A DNA stretch of 64,000 nt. It comes from Prochlorococcus marinus XMU1411. Lineage in GTDB: Bacteria > Cyanobacteriota > Cyanobacteriia > PCC-6307 > Cyanobiaceae. Where the stretch lies: NCBI RefSeq assembly GCF_017696075.1, contig NZ_JAAORI010000002.1, positions 62,001 through 126,000 on the forward strand. Reading direction: 5' to 3'. Below, piece after piece: positions 38,336 through 48,588 of the stretch. The notes beneath the pieces were generated by a model. That model saw only the letters and a program-made list of their open reading frames with translations, searched no databases and had not been told where the DNA came from. Made by a program: the position numbers and the translations under genes. The first letter of the stretch is position 1; every line of letters starts with the position of its first letter.

Positions 38336-39249
38336 TTATTAAGCAAGTAATTAAATATTAATCCTGTGATTAAGCCAACTCCATTAAGAGTTTGAAATTT
38401 AATTGCGACAAATTTGGAATTTTTTATTGCCGAAGGTTTTTTGTATGAAGACTTTAATAAATTTATAAGTCTTATTGCTTGAGGAAAACTAATCAAATAA
38501 AAGATACAAAACACTGGAATAAATCTAGTAAATATAGTGAAAAGTTGAAAAATATATATTGTAAAAATTATCCAAGGTACAAATTGAGAACCTTTTTTTG
38601 CTCCTAATCGAACTAAAGGAGAATTTTTCCCATGCTTTTTATCTTCAGAAATTTGATGAAAATGAGAACAAAATAATACAAGAGTTGTTGCCAAGGAAGG
38701 TCCTGTACCAAGTAATAAAGAAACTTTCCATGGAATATCTTCGAAGTAAATATTAGACGGATTTAACGCAATTAAGACTGCAGAGTAAGCAAAAGGTCCA
38801 AATGCAAGCCAGCATAATGGTTCTCCTAAACCTTGATAGCCAAATCTAAAAGGAGGTCCTTGATATAAATATCCTAAGAAGCAGCAAGATGCCACCAAAA
38901 TCAAAATGTTTATACTTGTTGATACTGAAATAATTGAAATTATTAATAAACCAATAACTAAAGATGTATATGCAATAAATGAAATTATTTTTTTATTTTT
39001 TACAAGATTTACAATTGAATGGAATTTAAATTCATCGATTCCTGTTTCTGCATCGAATAAATCATTAGTAAGATTTTCCCAAAGTAATATAAAAATTGCA
39101 GCTAAAGTAAATGCAATCAAATTATAAATTTTTACCTTTTCATATTGATTGAGTATATAAGCCCCTGTTATTAAAACCGGTAGTATGGCAACAGAATAAA
39201 GAGGCCATTTTATTGCTTGTTTCCATAATTTTTTTTTATCTTCTTCCAT
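38332..39249 (-). CDS. menA: 1,4-dihydroxy-2-naphthoate phytyltransferase (MenA)
   Basis: MenA attaches the phytyl chain in phylloquinone synthesis at the membrane. The 305-residue UbiA-family protein has about eight helices, the first aspartate-rich motif NDLFDAETGID at about residues 61-71 and the GYLYQGPPFRFGYQGLGEP segment typical of MenA. It heads the menA-menC-menE operon and is divergent from menF by about 100 bases. Phylloquinone is the A1 acceptor in photosystem I. Confidence 0.94.
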   Translation of the reverse strand: MEEDKKKLWKQAIKWPLYSVAILPVLITGAYILNQYEKVKIYNLIAFTLAAIFILLWENLTNDLFDAETGIDEFKFHSIVNLVKNKKIISFIAYTSLVIGLLIISIISVSTSINILILVASCCFLGYLYQGPPFRFGYQGLGEPLCWLAFGPFAYSAVLIALNPSNIYFEDIPWKVSLLLGTGPSLATTLVLFCSHFHQISEDKKHGKNSPLVRLGAKKGSQFVPWIIFTIYIFQLFTIFTRFIPVFCIFYLISFPQAIRLINLLKSSYKKPSAIKNSKFVAIKFQTLNGVGLITGLIFNYLLNK

Positions 39250-39350
39250 TTTTAATTAACAAACAAAATTCGATCATTATTAAATGTAGTTTATAAATTG
39301 AGTTACATTTTTTACTTTATTGCATGATTTTTAGTTATTTTCAATAAGTA

Positions 39351-40763
39351 ATGAAAAATGATTTAAACTTAACAGATTTTTTAAAAGACGTATTTTCCAC
39401 TTTCGATAAGAAAGTGGAGAATTCTGGATTAGTAAGTATCTGTGTTGAAATTCCTTGTATTGATTTATTAGAAATATATGAATTGTTTATAAATAAATAT
39501 CCGTTTTCTTCATTTTGGGAGGAATCTGATGGTATTTCATATATTGCTTTCGAGAAATGTAAATATGTTACCTTGGATGGCCCAAAAAGATTTGAGGTGG
39601 CAAAAGAGTTTAATTCTGAGAATTTTAAAAATTTAATTAACTTAACTAATGAATCACATAATTCTGCACTTTCAAAAATAATTTATTTATTTTCTTTTTC
39701 TGAAAACTTGAATAATAAAAATTTATCTTCTGATGTCCCTAGTTTGGAGGCTATCTTACCAAAAATATTATTTATTAAAAGTGATAAGAATTGCTGGTTA
39801 AGAATCAATGGTCATGTTGAAGGTAAATCATCATTAAGAACATTAATTGAAGAAATTTGGACAATTAGAAATCAAGTTATTAATTCTGGCTCAGAATTAA
39901 TAAAATCATCTGGCTTAAAAACTAGTTTTGATTTCCCTATTATTGATGATTTCTTGGACTCCTTAGAAATTTCTAATGCAAATTTGAAAAAAGTAGTAAA
40001 TAGAGGAATTCAATTAGTAGAAAAAGGTATTCTCGAAAAGATAGTTTTAGCAAATAGGATTAAAATAAAATTTAAAAATAAATTAGATTTAGTAGAAATT
40101 TTAAAAAGATTAAAAAAGAATCATCCAAATACATGCAGATACGTTTGGAAAAGGAATGGTAAGGATATTTTGTTTGGAGCATCTCCAGAAAAATTATTTT
40201 CTTTCACTAAACCTAATTTAACTTTGGAGGCTCTTGCTGGAACTATCTCTACTAATTCAAATTTTAAGAAACTCCTAAAAAGTACTAAAGACTTAAAAGA
40301 ACATAATTTCGTAACACAGTATTTGATTAAATGTTTAGAAGTTTCAAAGATAAAAAACTTTAAAAAAAGTGATATCAAGGTAAATTCATTTGGAGATATT
40401 TCTCATCTACAAACACTCATTTTATCTAAAGTTGAAAATATATGTCCTTTTGAATTGCTTAAAACCTTACATCCATCTCCTGCTATTTGTGGATATCCAA
40501 AAAATGCAGCTTTGGATTGGATAAACACTCTTGAGTCTTTTCCTAGAGGAAATTATGCTTCTCCAATGGGTTGGGTTGATGCATCAGGAAATGCATCATT
40601 TCTTTTAGCAATAAGAGGCGCAAGATATATTGAAGAAAATATTGAATTTACTGCAGGTTCAGGTATAGTTTCAGGCTCAGTTTTAGAGAAAGAAATAGAT
40701 GAGATTAAATTAAAATTTGAATCTATAGTAAAACAAATATTTTTCGCTAAAAATACTAGATAA
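39351..40763 (+). CDS. menF: Isochorismate synthase (MenF)
   Basis: MenF isomerises chorismate to isochorismate, the entry to phylloquinone. The 470-residue chorismate-binding enzyme carries LEKIVLANR, the LFGASPEKL strand, LAGT and the C-terminal LHPSPAICG...YASPMGW, GAR and FTAGSGIV motifs. The phylloquinone gene context distinguishes it from anthranilate or ADC synthases. Its 3' end overlaps gshB on the other strand by 8 bases. Confidence 0.93.
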   Translation: MKNDLNLTDFLKDVFSTFDKKVENSGLVSICVEIPCIDLLEIYELFINKYPFSSFWEESDGISYIAFEKCKYVTLDGPKRFEVAKEFNSENFKNLINLTNESHNSALSKIIYLFSFSENLNNKNLSSDVPSLEAILPKILFIKSDKNCWLRINGHVEGKSSLRTLIEEIWTIRNQVINSGSELIKSSGLKTSFDFPIIDDFLDSLEISNANLKKVVNRGIQLVEKGILEKIVLANRIKIKFKNKLDLVEILKRLKKNHPNTCRYVWKRNGKDILFGASPEKLFSFTKPNLTLEALAGTISTNSNFKKLLKSTKDLKEHNFVTQYLIKCLEVSKIKNFKKSDIKVNSFGDISHLQTLILSKVENICPFELLKTLHPSPAICGYPKNAALDWINTLESFPRGNYASPMGWVDASGNASFLLAIRGARYIEENIEFTAGSGIVSGSVLEKEIDEIKLKFESIVKQIFFAKNTR

Positions 40764-41679
40764 TTTCCAATAATTTTTCAATAACTTCCTCTGAAACATT
40801 TTGATTGGATAAATTTTCTATTTCTCTTAAACCTGTTGGACTTGTTACATTAATCTCGCTAAGCATTCCATTTATTACATCAATACCTACAAAAAATAAA
40901 CCTTCATCTTTAAAGTGTTGAGATAATTCTGAGCAGATACTTTTTTCTTTTTCTGTTAATAATGTTGGTTCAGCCTTTCCCCCCATCGCTAAGTTACTCC
41001 TAAAATCGCCGCCTTGTGGAATCCTATTTATAGATCCAATTGCTTCACCGTTTACGATAATTATTCTTTTGTCACCCTCTGTGACTTCAGGAATAAATTT
41101 TTGCATCATAACGGGTAATTCTTCTTGAGAAGTGATTAATTCAATGATTGATTTAATTCCTGGAGAATTTTTGTTTATCCTAATAACACCTTGACCACCT
41201 TTTCCTCCAAGAGGTTTTATGACTACTTCATTATTTATATTTGCAAAATTAATAAGATCTTTTACCTTACTCGCAACTATTGTAGGTGCCATTAAGTGAC
41301 TGTATCTCAAAGCACCTAACTTTTCATTCCATGCTCTTAATGATGAAGGTTTGTTAATTACTTTTACTCCTTTTCTTTCGGCAACTTCTAAAAGATGGGT
41401 TGCATACAAATAAGCCTCATTTACAGGAGGATCTTTTCTCATCCAAATGCAATTAAATTCGGCGAGGGGGATGCAATCATTATCTTTGAAAGAAATCCAA
41501 GGATTGACTTCAACTTTTACGGAAGATGCCCATACTTCATCACCTCTAGCTTCAAGGTCTTGTGGAGTACAAATCCAGATTTCAATATTTTTTTTGGATG
41601 ATGCTTGCATTAAAGCAGCAGATGAATCTTTTAAGGGATTTATATTTTTTATTGGATCTATTACGAATAGAAATTTCAT
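40756..41679 (-). CDS. gshB: Glutathione synthetase (GshB)
   Basis: GshB adds glycine to gamma-glutamylcysteine with ATP. The 307-residue ATP-grasp enzyme starts with the bacterial GshB segment FLFVIDPI, has the loop [13 protein letters not shown] and ends with [13 protein letters not shown]. It is 5 bases downstream of the glutaredoxin gene on the same strand, a glutathione-redox pair. It converges on menF. Confidence 0.95.
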   Translation of the reverse strand: MKFLFVIDPIKNINPLKDSSAALMQASSKKNIEIWICTPQDLEARGDEVWASSVKVEVNPWISFKDNDCIPLAEFNCIWMRKDPPVNEAYLYATHLLEVAERKGVKVINKPSSLRAWNEKLGALRYSHLMAPTIVASKVKDLINFANINNEVVIKPLGGKGGQGVIRINKNSPGIKSIIELITSQEELPVMMQKFIPEVTEGDKRIIIVNGEAIGSINRIPQGGDFRSNLAMGGKAEPTLLTEKEKSICSELSQHFKDEGLFFVGIDVINGMLSEINVTSPTGLREIENLSNQNVSEEVIEKLLEII

Positions 41680-41684
41680 AAGAT

Positions 41685-41939
41685 CTAGTTTAATAATGGG
41701 TCTAATTTATTTTCATTTTCTAATGTGTAGAGATCGTCGCACCCTCCGATACCCTCGTTATCTATAAATATTTGTGGTAATGTTCTTCTACCATCAGCTC
41801 TTTCAATCATCAAAGCTCTGGCATCTTCGTCGCCATCTATTTTATATTCTGTAAAATTTATATTTTTTTTCTTGAGTAATGATTTTGCTCGAATACAGAA
41901 TGGGCAATATTGCCAAGTATAAATTTCAACTTTGGACAT
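41685..41939 (-). CDS. grxC: Glutaredoxin 3
   Basis: The 84-residue glutaredoxin has the dithiol active site CPFC (C12, C15) and the glutathione-binding TLPQIFID and GGCDDLY motifs. It reduces disulfides using glutathione. The paired gshB gene follows immediately, indicating joint expression. Length is normal for GrxC. Confidence 0.95.
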   Translation of the reverse strand: MSKVEIYTWQYCPFCIRAKSLLKKKNINFTEYKIDGDEDARALMIERADGRRTLPQIFIDNEGIGGCDDLYTLENENKLDPLLN

Positions 41940-42015
41940 TTTTTTAAAATAATACTTAGTTTATACTATTAAACAAAAGTGCCTGTTAAATTATAAATAA
42001 CGATTAAATTCTATT

Positions 42016-43138
42016 TTGATAGATATTACAGATTTCAAAAAAGATCTTTCGGAACTAACAGAGCGCCTGGGTAATGCTCAGGATTGTCTTTGACGTACCA
42101 AGATTAAAAGCGAAAAGGAGAGAGTTAGAGCAGATTTCTGCTCAGCCTGAATTTTGGGAGAATCAAGAAGAAGCAAAAAAACAAATGTTAATCCTTGATG
42201 ATGTTAAGGCACAACTTGAATTGTTGGATAAATGGAAAAATTTTATTTCTGATGCTAATGCCTCTCTTGAGCTTTATTCTTTAGAACCAGAAGAGGAAAT
42301 GATTTTGGAATCCAAGCAGGGCTTAAAGAAATTAAGAGAGAATTTGGATAAATGGGAATTTGAAAGATTGTTATGTGGTGAATACGATAAGGAGGGAGCA
42401 GTAGTTTCTATTAACGCAGGTGCTGGTGGAACAGATGCTCAGGATTGGGTAGAGATCTTATTGAGAATGTATTCAAGATGGGCCGATAATAATCAAATGA
42501 GTTTAATTATCAATGAATTATCTCAAGGAGAAGAAGCAGGTATCAAAAGTGTGACTTTTGAAATTGATGGAAAATATGCATACGGATATTTACAACATGA
42601 AAAAGGAACTCATAGATTAGTAAGAATTTCTCCTTTCAATGCTAATGGTAAAAGACAAACCAGCTTTGCTGGGGTGGAGGTAATGCCAAAATTAGATGAC
42701 AATATTTTACTTGATATACCTGAAAAAGATTTAGAAATTACAACAAGTAGATCCGGTGGGGCTGGAGGACAAAATGTTAATAAAGTAGAAACAGCGGTGA
42801 GAATTGTTCATTTGCCTTCAGGGATTTCAGTAAGATGTACACAAGAAAGATCTCAATTACAAAATAAAGAAAAAGCTATGTTACTTCTTAAGTCTAAACT
42901 ACTTGTGATTGCTAAAGAACAACGAGCTGCAGAAGTCGCTGATATTAAAGGTGATATTGTGGAAGCTGCATGGGGCAATCAAATAAGAAATTATGTTTTC
43001 CATCCCTATCAAATGGTAAAAGATCTCAGGACTATGAAGGAGACTAACGACTTAGATAGTGTTTTAGATGGTGGACTTGAACCATTTATTCATGAATTAT
43101 TACGCATGAATATTTCTTCTAAAGAATCTATTGAATAA
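42016..43138 (+). CDS. prfB: Peptide chain release factor 2, with programmed +1 frameshift
   Basis: RF2 terminates translation at UGA and UAA. The gene is read as 42016-42090 then 42092-43138: a 25-codon first frame ends in CTT TGA, and skipping T42091 continues into the long frame, giving 373 residues. A TTG start at 42016 is used. The joined protein shows the [11 protein letters not shown] (GGQ) loop, in the [12 protein letters not shown] context, and an SPF codon-recognition motif ([13 protein letters not shown]). This is the classical autoregulatory RF2 frameshift, not a mutation. DUF3285, ybeY and dgkA follow on the same strand. Confidence 0.92.
42080..42094 (+). promoter_or_regulatory. 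prfB programmed frameshift site
   Basis: AGGA (42080-42083), a Shine-Dalgarno-like stimulator, precedes CTT TGA C (42088-42094). The ribosome pauses at the in-frame TGA when RF2 is scarce and slips +1 on CTT-T, as in other bacteria. The slip sequence CTTTGAC matches the classical form exactly. Confidence 0.9.
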
Positions 43139-43141
43139 CTA

Positions 43142-43324
43142 ATGAAAAATAAAAACGAAAATATAGAAAAAAAAGTTGCTACTCCAAGCTTTATAAAGCT
43201 TGCTATGCGAAATATGGTAAGGAAGGGTTCAAAAAGTATTTCTCATTTTTCAATAACCTTTCTAGTTTTAATTGGGATATTAATACTTGTAGCCACAATA
43301 GGTAAGCCTAATATTCCTTTATAA
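43142..43324 (+). CDS. DUF3285 family small membrane protein
   Basis: The 60-residue protein has a basic N-terminal half and one hydrophobic helix at about residues 37-54. The PSFIKLAMRNMVRKGSKS segment is typical of the cyanobacterial DUF3285 family, whose function is unknown. It starts 3 bases after the prfB stop and precedes ybeY by 6 bases, so it is co-transcribed with translation genes. Confidence 0.82.
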   Translation: MKNKNENIEKKVATPSFIKLAMRNMVRKGSKSISHFSITFLVLIGILILVATIGKPNIPL

Positions 43325-43330
43325 GAATGT

Positions 43331-43870
43331 ATGACAGAAAAAATTTTTTCTGAAATTAATTTAGATTTGGTTTTTAAATGTAATGAATTTTCTCAATTTT
43401 CAAATAAGTTAAAAGATTCTAAAAATAAGCTTATTTTTGAATCTAATTTTTGGGAGAAAGTTTTTTTATCTTGGATAAAAATAATATTAAAAAAAGACGA
43501 TTATAAATTGCCAAATTTCATTTTTGAAAAAAAATCTTTTTCATTAGGCTTACAGATAATATCTAATCAAGAAATTGCTTTTATGAACCAGAAGTGGATG
43601 CAAAAAAATGGACCAACTGATGTTCTATCTTTTCCAATCATTTCTGATGAATCTCTAAATAATTTAGATCATATAGAGTTGGGAGATATATTTATATCAT
43701 TAGAGATTGCAATTGAGCAATCTTATGAATTTAAACATTCACTCTATAAAGAAATGCTCTGGTTGGCCAGTCATGGATTTTTACATCTTTTCGGATGGGA
43801 ACATAATAATGATCTTGATTTAGAAAATATGTTAAATTTTCAGGAATATTTAATTAAAAAATTAGATTAA
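43331..43870 (+). CDS. ybeY: Endoribonuclease YbeY (rRNA maturation)
   Basis: YbeY is a zinc RNase for 16S 3'-end processing and ribosome quality control. The 179-residue protein shows the metal motif HX3HX5H (H148, H152, H158 in [11 protein letters not shown]) and the preceding TDVLSFP segment. It sits between the DUF3285 gene and dgkA with very short spacers, the usual ybeY-dgkA pairing. Confidence 0.95.
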   Translation: MTEKIFSEINLDLVFKCNEFSQFSNKLKDSKNKLIFESNFWEKVFLSWIKIILKKDDYKLPNFIFEKKSFSLGLQIISNQEIAFMNQKWMQKNGPTDVLSFPIISDESLNNLDHIELGDIFISLEIAIEQSYEFKHSLYKEMLWLASHGFLHLFGWEHNNDLDLENMLNFQEYLIKKLD

Positions 43871-43876
43871 AAATCT

Positions 43877-44296
43877 ATGGAAAATAAAATAAACTCTCTA
43901 AAAAATAGAATAGAATCATATAAAACTTCCAGTAATTTATTAAAAAGTTTTAAGTATGCTTTTAGTGGAATTAGTTACGTATTAAAAACTTCAAGAAATT
44001 TTAAAATTCAATTAATTTTTGCAGTTACAAGTTTAATAATTGGTTTTTTACTGCAAATTAGTCATAGTAATTATGTAATTTTGATTGCCACAATTATGTC
44101 TGTTTTAATATTAGAAATATTAAACACATCTATTGAATCAATAGTTGATTTAGTAGTGAAAAAAGAATTTAGTAGTTTGGCTAAAATTTCAAAAGATACT
44201 TCTGCAGGAGCAGTGTTATTAGCTTCCATTAATTCTGTTATTATTGCTTTATATATTTTTGTTCCTAAAATTAAGTTTTTATTTGAATCTATATAA
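43877..44296 (+). CDS. dgkA: Diacylglycerol/undecaprenol kinase (DgkA family)
   Basis: The 139-residue membrane protein has the small DgkA fold with about three helices and the catalytic helix EILNTSIESIVDLV (EXXNTXXE motif), followed by KISKDTSAGAVLL. The N-terminal 25 residues are a basic extension with SFKYAFSGI at its end. In cyanobacteria the substrate may be undecaprenol rather than diacylglycerol. It is 6 bases from ybeY and 2 bases from the next start. Confidence 0.9.
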   Translation: MENKINSLKNRIESYKTSSNLLKSFKYAFSGISYVLKTSRNFKIQLIFAVTSLIIGFLLQISHSNYVILIATIMSVLILEILNTSIESIVDLVVKKEFSSLAKISKDTSAGAVLLASINSVIIALYIFVPKIKFLFESI

Positions 44297-44298
44297 AT

Positions 44299-44895
44299 AT
44301 GTTTCTTGTTATTGATAATTACGATAGTTTTACATATAACCTTGTTCAATATTTAGGAGAACTTTCTGTTGAGCATGAAATAACTAGAGAATTAATAGTT
44401 AAAAGAAATGATGAAATTACTTTAGATGAAATTATCAAACTAAATCCTAGTGGCATCCTATTATCCCCAGGTCCTGGTAATCCAGATCAATCTGGAATTT
44501 GTCTGCCAATACTAAAAAAATTATCTAAATATATTCCGACATTAGGAGTTTGTTTAGGGCATCAAGCTTTGGCTCAAGCTTATGGAGGTAAGGTTATAGT
44601 TGGGAAAGAACTTATGCATGGTAAGACGTCCAAAATATTTCATAATCAAAAAGGTTTGTTTAAAGATATCGAGACTCCATTTGTGGCGACTAGATATCAT
44701 AGTCTTATAGTTGATTCAACTTCATTACCAACTTGTTTCGATATAACTGCGACTTTAGAAGACTCAACTATTATGGCTATTTCTCACAAAGAATATAAGC
44801 ATTTACATGGAGTACAGTTTCATCCTGAAAGTGTATTGACACAATTTGGTCATAAATTAATTAGTAATTTTCTAAAAATGGCTGAACAAAAGTAA
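44299..44895 (+). CDS. trpG: Anthranilate / aminodeoxychorismate synthase glutaminase subunit
   Basis: The 198-residue class I glutamine amidotransferase has the nucleophile Cys85 in GVCLGHQA and the His175/Glu177 pair in HGVQFHPESV. It supplies ammonia to chorismate for tryptophan and possibly folate synthesis; a single amphibolic TrpG/PabA serves both in many bacteria. The synthase partner is not adjacent. It is the last gene of a run with ybeY and dgkA. Confidence 0.92.
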   Translation: MFLVIDNYDSFTYNLVQYLGELSVEHEITRELIVKRNDEITLDEIIKLNPSGILLSPGPGNPDQSGICLPILKKLSKYIPTLGVCLGHQALAQAYGGKVIVGKELMHGKTSKIFHNQKGLFKDIETPFVATRYHSLIVDSTSLPTCFDITATLEDSTIMAISHKEYKHLHGVQFHPESVLTQFGHKLISNFLKMAEQK

Positions 44896-44915
44896 AATAT
44901 AAAAAAAATAATAAT

Positions 44916-45641
44916 ATGATTTCTCAAATTAAAAACATTTTCTTTTTTATATTATTTAGCTCTTGTTTACCTACCTCATTATTGGCAAGTAATTTAGTAA
45001 TAAAAAGTCTTGGACATAGTAGTTTCTTAATTAATAGTGCTGAAAAATCGATTCTTATAAATCCCTTTAAAGCAATAGGTTGTGCAAGCAATTTAAAAGA
45101 GCCAAAAGAAGTCAACGCAGATTTTATTTTGGCTAGTTCTAGGCTTCCAGATGAAGGATATAATCCTAATAACCAATTAATGTTTGTAGAGCCAGGAATA
45201 TATCAATTTGAGGATATTTTATTAAATGGAATTTCCGTCCCACATGACAGAGTAGATGGAAGAAGAATTGGGATGGCAACTGTCTGGAGTTGGAAGCAGA
45301 ATGATCTTAAAATTGTTCATATGGGAGGCGCTGCTGGTGATATTGATATCAATAGTCAAATTACTTTGTCTAGTCCAGACATCTTATTTATTTCAATTGG
45401 AGGAGGAATAAAATCTTACGATGGGTTAGAAGCATCAAGAATAGTTAAGATCTTAAAACCAAATGTAGTTATTCCTGTTCACTTTGCTCGTGGCAAAAAA
45501 ATTAATAAAGAATGTGATTTCTCAAATGCTGATTTGTTTATCGAAAATATGAAAAATTTTAAAGTAAAGTATGTTGGAAAAGATTTTCAAATAAAACCTA
45601 AAAGAATTGATCAAAATATAATTTATATTTTTGGTAATTAA
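44916..45641 (+). CDS. Exported metallo-beta-lactamase-fold protein with a degenerate metal site
   Basis: The 241-residue protein has a signal-like hydrophobic N-terminus (about residues 7-24) and then a UlaG-like beta-lactamase fold: GHSSFLINSAEKSILINP, a middle IVHMGGAAGDI strand and VIPVHFARGK. The first metal motif HXHXDH is missing: the matching strand reads ILASSRLPDEG. It may be inactive or use another metal geometry. Function is unknown. The 3' end overlaps hisC by 4 bases on the other strand. Confidence 0.8.
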   Translation: MISQIKNIFFFILFSSCLPTSLLASNLVIKSLGHSSFLINSAEKSILINPFKAIGCASNLKEPKEVNADFILASSRLPDEGYNPNNQLMFVEPGIYQFEDILLNGISVPHDRVDGRRIGMATVWSWKQNDLKIVHMGGAAGDIDINSQITLSSPDILFISIGGGIKSYDGLEASRIVKILKPNVVIPVHFARGKKINKECDFSNADLFIENMKNFKVKYVGKDFQIKPKRIDQNIIYIFGN

Positions 45642-46747
45642 TTTATTAAATCTAAGACCTTGTAATTGTCCCAGAAAAAAATCATTTGTTCTTTAGTTCC
45701 AATACTAACCCTTATTGACTTACCAATATCTTTTTTGTTTTCCATACTTCTGATAAGAATACCTTTTTCTCTCATCTGTTGTATTAAAATTTTAGGATCT
45801 TTTTTTGGCCAAATTAAGAAATAATTACCACCACTAAAATGAGTTCTGATTTTTGTTGATTTAAATTTATTTAAAATCCATTCCCTTGCTTTTTTTACTT
45901 CTAAAACATAATTATCAATATATGATTTGTCTTTAAGTGCTGCTAATGCTGCCGTTATAGCAAAGCTATTTACATCATATGGTCCTGTAACTTTATTAAT
46001 GTAATTAATTAAATTTTTATTGCCAAAAGTAAAACCTATTCTTAAACCAGCTAAACCAGCTGTTTTTGATAGAGATTGGATTATTAGTATATTTTTATTC
46101 TTTTCAAAATCTATCGATTCAAGAAGACTATCTCCATTAAATTTTTCATATAGTTCATCAACAATTATCAATGAATCCTTTTTGATATTCGCTAAGTTAA
46201 TTATCTCTTGAGCACTTAAAATTGTTCCTGTCGGATTATTTGGATTACAAATAAATATTAACTTTGGATTATACTTTATAATTTTTTCACTAAATTCATT
46301 TATGGGAAATAGAAAATTTTCTCCAATGTAAGAACAAGTTATTTTCTTCATTCCTCGCATTTCTGAACAAGGAGAGTAGTAACCAAAAGTTGGATTCGTG
46401 GTTAGAAATATTTGATCTTTTTCTCCAAAGCAATTGAAGATTGCATTGATTGCTGCATCTGCTCCATTGAAAATTCCTATTTCATTATTATCAAATTTTC
46501 TTGCATCAAGATATTTATCACATAAAAATTTTTTTAATAAATTATATTCTGGATAAATTGAAATCTCATTTAATTTTATCGCTTGTAATGCCTTAAAAAC
46601 ATTAGGACTTGGACCTAAAGTATTTTCATTAAAGTCTAAGCGGAGTAAATTTCTTCTATTTTCTAAAGGTGCAGAGTAAGACTGCATATTTATTATTTCT
46701 TCTCTTGGTCTTGGGAAAAGATTATTTAATTGATCAAAATCATTCAT
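45638..46747 (-). CDS. hisC: Histidinol-phosphate aminotransferase (HisC) or close relative
   Basis: The 369-residue fold-type I PLP enzyme has LDFNENTLGPSP near the N-terminus, the CNPNNPTG segment and PLP lysine K228 in SLSKTAGLAGLRIG. These are HisC motifs, but aromatic aminotransferases of this branch look similar. The start overlaps the argS stop by one base (TAATG), so it is coupled to argS. No other his genes are nearby. Confidence 0.85.
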   Translation of the reverse strand: MNDFDQLNNLFPRPREEIINMQSYSAPLENRRNLLRLDFNENTLGPSPNVFKALQAIKLNEISIYPEYNLLKKFLCDKYLDARKFDNNEIGIFNGADAAINAIFNCFGEKDQIFLTTNPTFGYYSPCSEMRGMKKITCSYIGENFLFPINEFSEKIIKYNPKLIFICNPNNPTGTILSAQEIINLANIKKDSLIIVDELYEKFNGDSLLESIDFEKNKNILIIQSLSKTAGLAGLRIGFTFGNKNLINYINKVTGPYDVNSFAITAALAALKDKSYIDNYVLEVKKAREWILNKFKSTKIRTHFSGGNYFLIWPKKDPKILIQQMREKGILIRSMENKKDIGKSIRVSIGTKEQMIFFWDNYKVLDLIN

Positions 46748-48561
46748 TACATTCTTTCTAAAGTTTCAATTCCTAGAAGCTCTAAGCTTAATTTTAGTAT
46801 TTTTGCAGTTAGATCACATAAATTAAGTCTAGAAATTTTTATATATTTTTCTTCTTTGAGTATTGGCACTTGATCATAGAATCTATTAAAAGTCTGACAT
46901 AGCTCAAACAGATAATTGCATAATCTATTTGGCATTAAGTCTTTTTCAATAGATATTATGACTTCATCGAACTTAAGTAATTTTCTGATAAGTTTCCACT
47001 CAGCTTTATGTTCATAATTTGTATATTGAAAATCTTTAGAGTCATAAACAAAATCATTTTTTCTTTTAATTCCTGCAATTCTCACAAGTGTATATAACAA
47101 ATAAGGAGCCGTATTACCATTTAGGGAAAGCATTTTATCAAAACTAAATTGATAATTTGTAATCCTATTTTGGCTTAAATCTGCATACTTAACAGCTCCT
47201 AATCCAATTATTCTTGAAGTATTTGCAATAAAATCTTCTGTCTCATAACGATTTTCATCTTCTAATCTTTTCAATAAATCTTCTTTTGCTCTTCTAACTG
47301 CTTCTTTTAATAAATCTTTTAAACGTATTGTTTCACCTTCCCTTGTCTTTAGTTTTTTGCCATCAATTCCTTGAACTAAACCAAAAGGGACATGGTCTAC
47401 TTGGCAATTGTCTGGGATCCATTTTGCTTTTTTTGCAACTTGAAAAACTCCAGCAAAATGATTTGTTTGTCCATGATCAGTTACATAAATAATTCTCGAA
47501 GCATCATCCCCATTAGGAGGTTTATTGAATCTGTATCTTATGGCAGCAAGATCTGTTGTAGCATAGTTAAAACCTCCATCTTTTTTTTGAATAATTAGCG
47601 GTAAAGGCTTGCCTTCTTTATTAGTCATCCCATCTAGAAATACACATTTTGCTCCTTGATCTTCTACTAATATTTTTTTAAAATTCAAATCCTCAATTAC
47701 TGATTTTAAGAAGGGATTATAAAAAGATTCACCTCTTTCTTCTATTTTTATTTTTAAATTTTTATAGATTTCATCAAATTCTTTTCTAGATTGATCACAT
47801 AATAATTTCCAAGCTTTAATCGATTTAATATCTCCACTTTGTAACTTAACTACTTCCTCTCTAGATCTTTTTTGGAATTCATATTCATTATCAAATCTTT
47901 TTTTTGATTCTTTATAAAATTCAACTAAATCACTTATTTTAATTTTGCCTATCTCCTCTAAGTCATTTGAATATAAATCTTTGAGCTGAGTAATAAGCAT
48001 TCCAAATTGCGTGCCCCAATCGCCAACATGATTTAGTCTTAATACTTGATAACCTCTTAACTCGAAAATTCTGGATATTGAATCTCCTATTATTGTTGAT
48101 CTTAAATGCCCTACATGCATTTCTTTAGCAATATTAGGACTAGAAAAATCTACAATGATTTTATTTGATAAGCCACTATCTAAATCTTTTTTAATTTGAG
48201 GTACTCCACCCCTTTGGCATTGAATATTTGATTTAATTGCATTTATTAGAACTTCATCTTTTAATTTTATATTTATAAATCCAGGTCCAGCTATTTCTAG
48301 ACTCTTACATAATTTTCCTATGCTTTTATTTTTATTTAAAAGGTTAATAAAATCATTAGAAATATCTCTTGGGTTCTTTTTATATATTTTAGATAAACTT
48401 AAACAAATATTACATTGATAATCACCAAATTCTTCTTTTGATGATTGTGTAATTAAATTTTTTCTAAGAATTTCGAATTCTCTTTCTTTATGATTTTTTT
48501 TAAGACTATCTAAAAGAGTTTGTTCGAAATTATTTGTTAATTCTTTAAAAATGATTAGCAT
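46747..48561 (-). CDS. argS: Arginyl-tRNA synthetase
   Basis: The 604-residue class I synthetase has the N-terminal Arg-tRNA additional domain, the HIGH-type signature [11 protein letters not shown], the [12 protein letters not shown] segment and a C-terminal anticodon-binding helical domain. The KMSKS-like site is weak, reading KKLKTREGE, as in other bacterial ArgS enzymes lacking a strict KMSK. It is followed by hisC with a one-base overlap. Confidence 0.96.
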   Translation of the reverse strand: MLIIFKELTNNFEQTLLDSLKKNHKEREFEILRKNLITQSSKEEFGDYQCNICLSLSKIYKKNPRDISNDFINLLNKNKSIGKLCKSLEIAGPGFINIKLKDEVLINAIKSNIQCQRGGVPQIKKDLDSGLSNKIIVDFSSPNIAKEMHVGHLRSTIIGDSISRIFELRGYQVLRLNHVGDWGTQFGMLITQLKDLYSNDLEEIGKIKISDLVEFYKESKKRFDNEYEFQKRSREEVVKLQSGDIKSIKAWKLLCDQSRKEFDEIYKNLKIKIEERGESFYNPFLKSVIEDLNFKKILVEDQGAKCVFLDGMTNKEGKPLPLIIQKKDGGFNYATTDLAAIRYRFNKPPNGDDASRIIYVTDHGQTNHFAGVFQVAKKAKWIPDNCQVDHVPFGLVQGIDGKKLKTREGETIRLKDLLKEAVRRAKEDLLKRLEDENRYETEDFIANTSRIIGLGAVKYADLSQNRITNYQFSFDKMLSLNGNTAPYLLYTLVRIAGIKRKNDFVYDSKDFQYTNYEHKAEWKLIRKLLKFDEVIISIEKDLMPNRLCNYLFELCQTFNRFYDQVPILKEEKYIKISRLNLCDLTAKILKLSLELLGIETLERM

Positions 48562-48588
48562 TATTTATTCAATTATTTATCTATATGA

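Noticed and set aside
39302-39318. HLR1-like (RpaB-binding) direct repeat GTTACATT-TTTACTTT between menA and menF
   Set aside because: The spacer is one base rather than two and the second half-site deviates, so it does not meet the HLR1 pattern.
41447-41767. 106-codon frame spanning gshB and grxC on the other strand
   Set aside because: Crosses two well-supported genes; no family features.
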